This document shows, one piece after another, positions 1 through 5,126 of a DNA stretch of 12,235 nucleotides. Source of the stretch: Thalassospiraceae bacterium (lineage in GTDB: Bacteria > Pseudomonadota > Alphaproteobacteria > Rhodospirillales > Magnetovibrionaceae); the NCBI GenBank assembly GCA_030638205.1, contig DAOWFB010000098.1:1-12235 (forward strand). The letters run 5' to 3'. The notes under the pieces are model-generated. The model made no database searches. It saw only the letters and a list, made by a program, of their open reading frames with translations, and was not told the DNA's origin. Within the stretch, counting starts at the first letter, position 1; each line of letters begins with the position of its first letter. Position numbers and translations under genes: made by a program.

Positions 1-19
1 ACCACTCGGCCACCTCACC
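1..19 (-). tRNA. tRNA-Ser, 5' end only (cut by window edge)
   Basis: Read on the minus strand, positions 19 to 1 give GGTGAGGTGGCCGAGTGGT. This is the 5' acceptor strand (GGTGAGG), U8, G9 and the start of the D-arm (GCC GAGTGG) of a class II tRNA. The string closely resembles the 5' end of bacterial tRNA-Ser; E. coli tRNA-Ser(GGA), as I recall it, begins GGTGAGGTGTCCGAGTGG. The anticodon, variable arm and 3' end lie beyond the window, so the isoacceptor cannot be read; GGA is a guess from the acceptor stem. The gene lies downstream of the small membrane-protein gene on the same strand. Confidence 0.82.
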
Positions 20-85
20 GCATTGGGGTCTTTATATGCGCATTGGGCCTTTTGGGGCAAGGGCTCAAGCGCCCCTTAACTGGCT

Positions 86-364
86 TTATTGGGATGTTTC
101 TTTATTGGCGGTTGGCTTGGCTGCGGCCTCGCGGGCATTAATCCAATCAACCAGACTTCCCAGCAGGTAAAGGATGGTGCCGGGAACGTACGCTATCAAC
201 AATATTCCAATGGTTTCGGGCTCAGCAAATGCGTCACCAAGAGATGATCCGCTCTCAAAAAGTACGGTGGCAATCAATCCAACAAAAATAATTGTTGTTA
301 CAACACCCCATGCCATCCACCCAAAAAATCTTAAAATTTGCGCCACTTTTTTTTGTAATCCCAT
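86..364 (-). CDS. small two-helix inner-membrane protein, unknown function
   Basis: A 92-residue protein with a basic, amphipathic start (MGLQKKVAQILRFF), a first membrane segment at about residues 14-36, a short acidic loop (DAFAEPE), a second segment at about 52-72, and a polar tail rich in Ala, Lys and Thr. By the positive-inside rule both ends probably face the cytoplasm. I do not recognise a family. The start at 364 is the most upstream ATG but no clear Shine-Dalgarno precedes it; an ATG at residue 17, preceded by GGGTGG, is an alternative that would shorten the first helix. Divergent from the ParA gene and upstream of tRNA-Ser on the same strand. The hydrophobic pattern favours a real gene over a chance ORF. 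Confidence 0.68.
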   Translation of the reverse strand: MGLQKKVAQILRFFGWMAWGVVTTIIFVGLIATVLFESGSSLGDAFAEPETIGILLIAYVPGTILYLLGSLVDWINAREAAAKPTANKETSQ

Positions 365-367
365 GTA

Positions 368-429
368 TGGCCCATGCTGGCCCGTGTTGGCTTAGCCTAT
401 TTTTGGGCCTATTTTTGGGCCTATTTCGG
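368..429. repeat. two adjacent short tandem arrays in the leader of the small membrane gene
   Basis: Positions 368-391 hold a 10-bp unit: TGGCCCATGC, then TGGCCCGTGT, then a partial TGGC. Positions 395-429 hold a 12-bp unit: GCCTATTTTTGG twice exactly (395-406, 407-418), then the 11-bp variant GCCTATTTCGG (419-429). Together they fill nearly all the sequence just upstream of the start codon of the minus-strand membrane gene, on the side facing parA. They could be slippage products, binding sites, or part of a structured leader; the sequence does not decide. Confidence 0.85.
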
Positions 430-460
430 GAAAAATCCAAGTTCTTGTCTGCGTACCCAT

Positions 461-476
461 ATTTGGCCAAATTTGG
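461..476. promoter_or_regulatory. overlapping palindromes in the parA upstream region, candidate operator
   Basis: ATTTGGCCAAAT (461-472) is a perfect 12-bp palindrome. It overlaps CCAAATTTGG (467-476), a perfect 10-bp palindrome, so TTGG/CCAA half-sites alternate at about 10-bp spacing. Further CCAA copies occur at 437-440, 495-498 (in GTCCAAACAT) and 508-511 (in GTCCAACAT). Partition operons are commonly autorepressed by the small DNA-binding partner acting on repeats upstream of parA, so this is the natural place to look for an operator or centromere-like site. The assignment is inference from position and symmetry only. Confidence 0.35.
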
Positions 477-593
477 AGTGATGCTCATCATAGTCCAAAC
501 ATCACGTCCAACATATGCTTTCTACAAATATTAAACGAATCCATTTTATTGCAGGCGGCACCAATACCAATAAATGACCGAAGGGAAATTAAA

Positions 594-1592
594 ATGTTTG
601 TAGTAGCTGTAGTATCTCAAAAAGGCGGGTCGGGTAAAACAACCCTAACCGGCCATCTTTCGGTTCAGGCCAGCCTTGCGGGGAACGGCCCGGTAGCTAT
701 TGTCGATACCGATCCTCAGGGCAGCCTTGCCGCATGGTGGAACGAACGTGAAACCGAAGAACCGGCTTTTGTGCAAACAAACCTGCAAGACCTTAACGGA
801 CACCTTGATAACCTTCGCCAAGCAGGCGTTAAAATGGTTGTGGTTGATACTCCGCCGGCCATCACGTCGGCCATCCATGATGTTATCAAGGTTGCTGATT
901 ACGTTGTGGTGCCAACCAAACCAAGCCCGCACGACCTTCGTGCTGTTGGTGCAACGGTAAAATTAATTCAATCTTGCAATAAGCCAATGGTTTTTGTGCT
1001 TAACGATGCATCGCCCCGGGCAAAAATAACCTTTGAGGCAGCAATCGCGCTTTCCCAACACGGTACCGTTGCGCCCGTAACAATCCATCATCGCACCCTT
1101 TATGCATCTTCAATGATTGATGGGCGTACCGCCATGGAGCTTGAACCAAGCGGACAATCGGCAACGGAAATACACGGGCTTTGGGAATACCTTAACGCAA
1201 GACTTAATTCGGAAATACTTCCCACCGCAATCGGTCTCGATGCCATGAACCGCTTTGACGGCGCTAAAACAAAGAAAAAAGCATTTAGCGCACCAGTGGA
1301 AAATGTTTCAGATGAAATCCCCATTGAAGTAATAGATCACGCTGTTGGCGATGCAATTGAAGAAGCCATAGAAGATGCACTTATCGCCCAGACGGTCACC
1401 AAGACGGCCCCATCCCTTGCCCAACCAATAAATCAGGACCCGGCCAAAGGTGATGATCTGTGGGCTGGTTTTGATGAAGACGAAAGTCAAAACCATGGTC
1501 ATAACTCTGGCGATGTTCGCCACCATGATTTCAGAACCTCGAGAAGAACCGACGGAGGCCAGAAAGTTTTTGGCCGCCGTCAGGTTGTTTGA
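594..1592 (+). CDS. ParA/MinD-type P-loop ATPase
   Basis: A 332-residue ATPase of the ParA/MinD group, which positions DNA, plasmids or protein cargo by ATP-dependent dimerisation on a surface. The deviant Walker A box is KGGSGKTT (residues 10-17, with signature Lys10), followed by DTDPQG (38-43) and Walker B VVVDTPP (82-88). The ATPase domain ends near residue 207. A long acidic, Ala/Glu-rich extension (about 230-300) and a His/Arg-rich tail follow, which are unusual for small ParA proteins. I chose ATG 594 because AAGGGAA at 581-586 lies 7 bases upstream and the protein then begins directly with the first beta strand (MFVVAVVSQKGG); a TTG at 549 would add 15 unlikely residues. The gene for a ribbon-helix-helix-like protein follows after 24 bp, as in ParA/partner pairs. 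No replication initiator is seen, so it is probably chromosomal. The C-terminal tail may be altered by a frameshift (see the small ORF at 1513). Confidence 0.9.
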   Translation: MFVVAVVSQKGGSGKTTLTGHLSVQASLAGNGPVAIVDTDPQGSLAAWWNERETEEPAFVQTNLQDLNGHLDNLRQAGVKMVVVDTPPAITSAIHDVIKVADYVVVPTKPSPHDLRAVGATVKLIQSCNKPMVFVLNDASPRAKITFEAAIALSQHGTVAPVTIHHRTLYASSMIDGRTAMELEPSGQSATEIHGLWEYLNARLNSEILPTAIGLDAMNRFDGAKTKKKAFSAPVENVSDEIPIEVIDHAVGDAIEEAIEDALIAQTVTKTAPSLAQPINQDPAKGDDLWAGFDEDESQNHGHNSGDVRHHDFRTSRRTDGGQKVFGRRQVV

Positions 1593-1617
1593 AAATAGGC
1601 GAGGGAGATACAGATAA
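1513..1617 (+). CDS. possible 34-codon ORF overlapping the parA 3' end in the +1 frame
   Basis: In the +1 frame relative to parA, ATG 1513 opens 34 codons ending in TAA at 1615-1617, whose last A is the first base of the next gene's ATG (TAATG). The frame stays open further upstream, with an ATG at 1474 giving 47 codons. The peptide end (EPTEARKFLAAVRLFENRRG and then RYR) looks like a normal charged amphipathic helix, whereas the overlapping parA tail (HGHNSGDVRHHDFRTSRR) looks less natural. It could be a coupled microprotein, the original ParA C-terminus after a frameshift, or chance. No strong ribosome binding site precedes either ATG. Confidence 0.25.
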   Translation: MFATMISEPREEPTEARKFLAAVRLFENRRGRYR

Positions 1618-2096
1618 TGAAAACCAGCACTAATATAAAGCCAGTAGCATCGCTTAGCTCGACCCTTCTTGCCCGCAAGGGCGAAGCAATACCTGCGGTT
1701 GCTGCCACCATCTATAACAACCCCGGGCTTGCCTGGGACAAGCAGCAGCCGGGCGGTGAAAAAACAATTCATCACACTAAGCGCATGGACACAACGGCCG
1801 CGCCATCGGTTCTTGGCTTGCGCGCACAGTCTGCCAGCAAGAAATCCCACATTGCCGTTAAAAATGTCCTCAAAAAAACACTCACAAAAGATCTGGCCAA
1901 ACAGCCAGCCAAACAGAAGGGTGATTCAATTGCCTTGATATTTAATATTGAGGATGAACACTATATGCGCCTTAAATATCAGGCGCAGGTTAGCGGAAAA
2001 ACCAGCAAAGAGCTTATTCGCAATGCCATCGAGCAATACCTTGATGCAGAAGGTGCGCCAAATAGCTCTGCCTGGGTGATAAAACCATCAGAATAA
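1617..2096 (+). CDS. ribbon-helix-helix-like protein, probable ParA partner
   Basis: A 159-residue protein with a conserved-looking N-terminal motif SSTLLARKGEAIPAV (14-28), a flexible basic middle (about 45-100, many Lys, Ala and Thr) and a C-terminal segment with a ribbon-helix-helix pattern: beta strand SIALIFN (104-110), helix 112-125, turn VSGKTS, helix 131-143. Ribbon-helix-helix proteins dimerise and read DNA through the strand. As I recall, proteins with an LLARKG-type N-terminus and this C-terminus accompany ParA genes in many alphaproteobacteria. In small partition systems the disordered part of such a partner stimulates ParA ATPase. Start supported by GAGGGAG at 1601-1607, 9 bases from ATG. 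Likely cotranscribed with parA. It may bind the repeats upstream of parA. Role inferred; fold judged from pattern only. Confidence 0.78.
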   Translation: MKTSTNIKPVASLSSTLLARKGEAIPAVAATIYNNPGLAWDKQQPGGEKTIHHTKRMDTTAAPSVLGLRAQSASKKSHIAVKNVLKKTLTKDLAKQPAKQKGDSIALIFNIEDEHYMRLKYQAQVSGKTSKELIRNAIEQYLDAEGAPNSSAWVIKPSE

Positions 2097-2105
2097 TTAG
2101 CGGTG

Positions 2106-2492
2106 CTAAGCTTGGATATCTATTGGCGAGGCTCTTTCGGGGCTAAACACCTCGGCCTCATTGCTATCTGTATTTTCGGAAAGCCCGATACCCGATACAG
2201 CGCCGGCGGCCTGATAGGCATTGGTTGCGTGCCTTGCATCGTTTTGACCTGATTTTTGCCCTGATTTTTGCACGTCTATTATTGTATTTGATGCGGAAGT
2301 CAGCGACGAGACAGAGCTTACCTGATTTGTTTGGGGCGCGTGATTAATCTGTCTAGATTGGCCAGATTGACCATGCTTATTATCGGCAGCGTCATTGGGG
2401 CGCGGACGAACGGAAGACCCTTCGCCTTTGCGGCCCGATGCTTGCTCCAACGAAATAGAGGCACTTAGCGATGTGTTGATCTGGAGATCCAT
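2106..2492 (-). CDS. Ser/Gln/Asn-rich hypothetical protein
   Basis: A 128-residue protein converging on the ribbon-helix-helix gene, with only 9 bases between the two stops. It has no membrane segment or signal peptide. Composition is dominated by Ser, Gln, Asn, Ala and Gly, suggesting disorder, and it contains small internal repeats (GQSGQS, KSGQKSGQ), the latter from a 12-bp DNA duplication at 2248-2270. The N-terminus MDLQINTSLSASISLEQAS could form a short helix. A GGGGA at 2506-2510 precedes the ATG by 13 bases, a loose ribosome binding site. I do not recognise a family. It could be a real but fast-evolving protein or, less likely, a spurious ORF; absence of stops over 128 codons in moderate-GC DNA and its clean fit between neighbours favour a gene. 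Confidence 0.55.
   Translation of the reverse strand: MDLQINTSLSASISLEQASGRKGEGSSVRPRPNDAADNKHGQSGQSRQINHAPQTNQVSSVSSLTSASNTIIDVQKSGQKSGQNDARHATNAYQAAGAVSGIGLSENTDSNEAEVFSPERASPIDIQA
2248..2270. repeat. 12-bp tandem duplication inside the 2106-2492 gene
   Basis: CCTGATTTTTG occurs at 2248-2258 and again at 2260-2270 (period 12), encoding the KSGQKSGQ repeat on the minus strand. The length is a multiple of three, so the frame is kept. It resembles the 12-bp unit GCCTATTTTTGG at 395-418 in period and T-tract, which may be coincidence. Confidence 0.8.
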
Positions 2493-2554
2493 TAAGTCAA
2501 CTTATTCCCCGTTAATTTTATGGCTTAAGATAGCTACCTAAGGCCACAAATTCC

Positions 2555-2583
2555 ATACAAAATAATGTGAAAGTACCGGTCAA
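2555..2583 (-). promoter_or_regulatory. candidate sigma70-like promoter for the 2106-2492 gene
   Basis: On the minus strand TTGACC (2583-2578) is followed after 17 bases by TTGTAT (2560-2555). The -35 match is good (5 of 6 to TTGACA) and the spacing ideal, but the -10 matches only 3 of 6 to TATAAT. It lies about 60 bp upstream of the ATG at 2492. Weak evidence. Confidence 0.25.
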
Positions 2584-2667
2584 ACAGCCACTTTTGATAA
2601 TTTATCTAATGTTTTCGGTGCTATAAAATGTTAGTGGTGTTTTTAAAAAAGTAACTACTTTGATGAT

Positions 2668-2699
2668 AGTTTGGTAAAAATAATGCCATAAACCAAACT
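2668..2699. promoter_or_regulatory. perfect 8-bp inverted repeat ahead of the transglycosylase gene
   Basis: AGTTTGGT (2668-2675) and ACCAAACT (2692-2699) are exact reverse complements separated by 16 AT-rich bases. The right arm ends 3 bases before GGGGA (2703-2706 plus A2707), the only Shine-Dalgarno-like sequence for ATG 2711. This can be a repressor site near the promoter or an mRNA hairpin just upstream of the ribosome binding site. The rest of the gap (2493-2667) is AT-rich, and I see no convincing plus-strand promoter in it. Confidence 0.5.
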
Positions 2700-2710
2700 T
2701 ACGGGGACAC

Positions 2711-3913
2711 ATGAACATAAAATCTGTTTTTCTAGCATTTTCCTTTCTGTTGATCACAATTCCTTCACAAGGCGCAATGGCGGATAATCATCCGTTTAAT
2801 GCATGGCTGGGTGATTTTAAAATTGAGGCCACAAAAAAAGGTATTAGCAAAAAAACCTTGGATGATGCACTAACGGGCCTTAAGCCTATTCCGCGCGTGA
2901 TTGAACTAGACCGTCGCCAGCCCGAATTTACCCTTACTTTTCGTGATTACATGGAACGCATGGTTAATGACAGGCGAATAGCCAAGGCGCAGGCCATGCT
3001 TTCAAAAAATCGCAAGCTATTAAATGAGGTGTCAAAAAAATACGGCGTACAGCCCCAGTATCTAATTTCATTTTGGGGTTTAGAAACAGATTTCGGCAGG
3101 CTGGCATCGGGTTATTTTCCGGTTGTTGGTGCATTGGCAACGCTGGCCCATGATGGCAGGCGGGGGAAGTTCTTTCGCAATCAGCTAATCAATGCGCTGC
3201 GTATTCTTGATGGCGGGCATATTGATCTGGCACGAATGAAAGGCTCATGGGCAGGGGCCATGGGGCACTTTCAATTTATCCCCACAACCTTTAACGCCTA
3301 TGCGGTTGATTATGACGGTGATGGAAAACGCGATATATGGACTAATAAAAAAGATGCTTTTGCCTCGGCGGCAAATTTTTTATCAAATTCCGGATGGAAA
3401 GGGGATGAAATTTGGGGGCGCGAGGTCAGGGTTGGCGATGATTTTGACTTTACAAATGCATCATTAAAAATCAAAAAACCGCTGGCCGGATGGCAAGCGT
3501 TGGGCGTTCGTCGTATTGATGGAAGAAACCTTCCCAAGGCCGATGTTGTGGCCTCGCTTTTGGCCCCGGCCGGGCACGTTGGGCCGAAATTTCTTATTTA
3601 TGGCAATTTTCGCTCCACCATGCGCTGGAACCAGTCGCAGTTCTATGCTCTTGCCATTGGTTATCTGGCCGACAGGATGGTTGGCAAGGGCGCGCTTAGC
3701 ACTCTTGGGCCGAGAGACGCCAAAAGCCTATCGTTTGTCCAATCGGAACAATTGCAGCAGTTATTAACTGATGCCGGATATGACCCGGGGTCGGTCGATG
3801 GGATTATTGGATCAAAAACCAAAGATGCCATCCGATCTTACCAAAAAGACCGTGGAATGGTTCCTGACGGCCATCCGTCATTGGAAATATTGTCACACAT
3901 AAAAGGACAGTAG
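2711..3913 (+). CDS. MltB-type lytic murein transglycosylase with peptidoglycan-binding domain
   Basis: A 400-residue periplasmic enzyme that cleaves the MurNAc-GlcNAc bond of glycan strands, leaving 1,6-anhydro-MurNAc ends. Signal peptide at 1-24 (hydrophobic core VFLAFSFLLITI, cleavage likely after AMA); no lipobox Cys, so soluble rather than a lipoprotein like E. coli MltB. The catalytic domain (about 27-330) carries the probable catalytic Glu125 in FWGLETDFGR, then GSWAGAMGHFQFIPTTF (178-194) and the family motif DGDGKRDIW (202-210). A PG_binding_1 domain occupies about 344-398 (LLTDAGYDPGSVDGIIGSKT). Start: ATG 2711 is the only one that keeps the signal peptide, since an in-frame TAA lies at 2681; GGGGA is only 3 bases away, unusually close. 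First of three consecutive cell-wall genes; own promoter likely. Family assignment is secure. Confidence 0.95.
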   Translation: MNIKSVFLAFSFLLITIPSQGAMADNHPFNAWLGDFKIEATKKGISKKTLDDALTGLKPIPRVIELDRRQPEFTLTFRDYMERMVNDRRIAKAQAMLSKNRKLLNEVSKKYGVQPQYLISFWGLETDFGRLASGYFPVVGALATLAHDGRRGKFFRNQLINALRILDGGHIDLARMKGSWAGAMGHFQFIPTTFNAYAVDYDGDGKRDIWTNKKDAFASAANFLSNSGWKGDEIWGREVRVGDDFDFTNASLKIKKPLAGWQALGVRRIDGRNLPKADVVASLLAPAGHVGPKFLIYGNFRSTMRWNQSQFYALAIGYLADRMVGKGALSTLGPRDAKSLSFVQSEQLQQLLTDAGYDPGSVDGIIGSKTKDAIRSYQKDRGMVPDGHPSLEILSHIKGQ

Positions 3914-4037
3914 GCTGAGGGCGTTATTGAGGGTGCCATTAATGTTTCCGAAAGCTTGCCATGCAATTATTGAGGATTATTAAGGATTACTAATTCCAAG
4001 TATGGTCAATTTTTTCAACTAATGTGGTGCATTAACA
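3914..4037. repeat. intergenic gap with short direct repeats before rlpA
   Basis: This 124-bp gap contains TTATTGAGG twice (3924-3932 and 3967-3975). AGGATTA also occurs twice, 10 bp apart (3973-3979 and 3983-3989). There is no hairpin with a T-tract, so no classical terminator after the transglycosylase gene, and no convincing -35/-10 pair. It may hold the rlpA promoter or be a transcribed spacer. Confidence 0.55.
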
Positions 4038-4964
4038 ATGCCTATTCTTAAAATAATTGCCGTCTCATTGGTTGGCTTGATGCTTGGTGCCTGTGCAGAA
4101 ACACAGTTTTTGATGCACACGGCAAAAAGAATGAAAAAAGACCAGCAAGCATCACATTATAAAATAGGTAACCCATATCAGATTAACGGCGTTTGGTATC
4201 GCCCGGCTGAAGACTGGAATTACGACGAAACCGGAATTGCATCATGGTATGGCCCAAACTTTGACGGAAAACCAACCGCCAATGGCGAAACGTTCGATCA
4301 GTGGCAGGCTTCGGCAGCGCACAAAACATTGCCGCTGCCGTCCATTGTGCGTGTAACCAACCTTGAAAATGGACGTTCGCTGGTGGTGCGAATTAATGAT
4401 CGTGGCCCTTATGCTCGCGGGCGCATTATTGATATGTCGCGTCGCGCATCCCAGATGCTTGGGTTCGAGGCCAAGGGAACCGCGCGAGTTAGGGTTGTTA
4501 TACTTGCCAAGGAAAGCCGAGCCTCGGCCGAACGGCTTAAGGCGGGCCGTGTGGTTAGGGCCGATGATATGCCAGCCATTAATTCTGAGAACCTGTCGAA
4601 AGAGCCGGTTGCCAGCAAGCCGCTAGGGGAAATTAAAACCGCATCCATTGAACCTGTGGAGCTGCCGACGATTAGCCCCGCAGCAAAGGTCGGTGAATTG
4701 GCAAGTGTTCCCGTATCGCCAACCGGTATATACATACAGGCTGGCGCATTTTCCGATTTAACCAATGCTGAAAAGGTGCTGGCCAATCTGGAAAAGCTGG
4801 GTAATGCGGTCATATCCCCGGTTCAGACCGGTGGGCGCGAACTGTTTCGGGTGCGTCTTGGCCCAATTTCAAGGGTTGAAGAGGCCGATATGCTCCTAGA
4901 AATGATCAGTGAAATTGGCTATCCCAACGCCAGAACGGTGGTTGAAAAAACCACCATCAACTGA
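4038..4964 (+). CDS. rlpA: septal ring lytic transglycosylase RlpA, SPOR lipoprotein
   Basis: A 308-residue outer-membrane-type lipoprotein. Signal peptide II with lipobox LGAC places the lipidated Cys at residue 19. The double-psi beta-barrel domain (about 65-155) contains GIASWYGPNFDGKPTANGE, and Glu84 and His95 fit the catalytic Glu/His pair described for Pseudomonas RlpA; Asp121 lies in the conserved INDRGPYARGR. A Ser/Pro/Glu-rich linker (about 160-228) leads to a SPOR domain (230-303, from IYIQAGAFSD), which in known cases binds denuded glycan at the division septum. RlpA then cuts such naked strands. This fits its place between a MltB-like enzyme and a carboxypeptidase. The ribosome binding site is weak (GGTG at 4026-4029, 8 bases from ATG). 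No truncation or missing key residue. Confidence 0.96.
   Translation: MPILKIIAVSLVGLMLGACAETQFLMHTAKRMKKDQQASHYKIGNPYQINGVWYRPAEDWNYDETGIASWYGPNFDGKPTANGETFDQWQASAAHKTLPLPSIVRVTNLENGRSLVVRINDRGPYARGRIIDMSRRASQMLGFEAKGTARVRVVILAKESRASAERLKAGRVVRADDMPAINSENLSKEPVASKPLGEIKTASIEPVELPTISPAAKVGELASVPVSPTGIYIQAGAFSDLTNAEKVLANLEKLGNAVISPVQTGGRELFRVRLGPISRVEEADMLLEMISEIGYPNARTVVEKTTIN
4937..4955 (+). other. 7-bp hairpin in the last codons of rlpA
   Basis: GGTGGTT (4937-4943), loop GAAAA, AACCACC (4949-4955) make a perfect 7-bp stem inside the final codons of rlpA. No T-tract follows directly (ATCAACTGATTTT), so a standard intrinsic terminator is doubtful. It might stabilise the mRNA 3' end. Confidence 0.45.
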
Positions 4965-4998
4965 TTTTCCACATATTTAATGCTTTAGCAGCGTAAAA

Positions 4999-5096
4999 CA
5001 GGGCTGTTTGGGGTTGGCCCTGGGATTTAGTATACGTATTGTTATGGTTAGTTATGCCTTTGTTTTGCCGACTTTTGTGGGTATCAGTGGGTATAA
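4999..5096. other. inverted and direct repeats in the rlpA-carboxypeptidase gap
   Basis: CAGGGC (4999-5004) and GCCCTG (5017-5022) form a 6-bp stem with a 12-base loop and no T-tract. Two 10-bp near-copies, GTGGGTATCA (5077-5086) and GTGGGTATAA (5087-5096), stand in tandem about 30 bp before the start of the carboxypeptidase gene. Together they could mark a regulated leader or promoter region; I find no clear -35/-10 pair. Confidence 0.4.
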
Positions 5097-5126
5097 GAAT
5101 TATTACAGGAAAGGCTTTTTTATTTA

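Noticed and set aside
1..85. Integration (att) site at the tRNA-Ser
   Set aside because: Only the 5' end of the tRNA is in the window; typical attachment sites use the 3' half, and no integrase or mobile gene is visible.
255..534. Open frames on both strands across the 255-534 repeat region
   Set aside because: Their sequences merely translate the tandem repeats (LFLGLFLGLF, NRPKNRPKNR) and overlap the better-supported membrane gene.
549..593. TTG start at 549 adding 15 residues to ParA
   Set aside because: No ribosome binding site before 549, and the added residues precede the first beta strand of the P-loop domain. ATG 594 has a good AAGGGAA and begins exactly where ParA proteins begin.
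1308..1850. 180-codon open frame on the minus strand across the parA/RHH junction
   Set aside because: It is antisense to two well-supported genes, has a Cys/Trp/Arg-rich composition typical of shadow frames, and lacks a start context.
3980..3994. TTAA followed by TAAT as a possible CtrA box (TTAA-N7-TTAA)
   Set aside because: The second half-site matches only two of four bases, and such partial matches are expected by chance in AT-rich gaps.
4937..5022. Intrinsic terminator after rlpA
   Set aside because: Both stems (4937-4955 and 4999-5022) lack a following T-tract, so they are listed as hairpins or repeats only.
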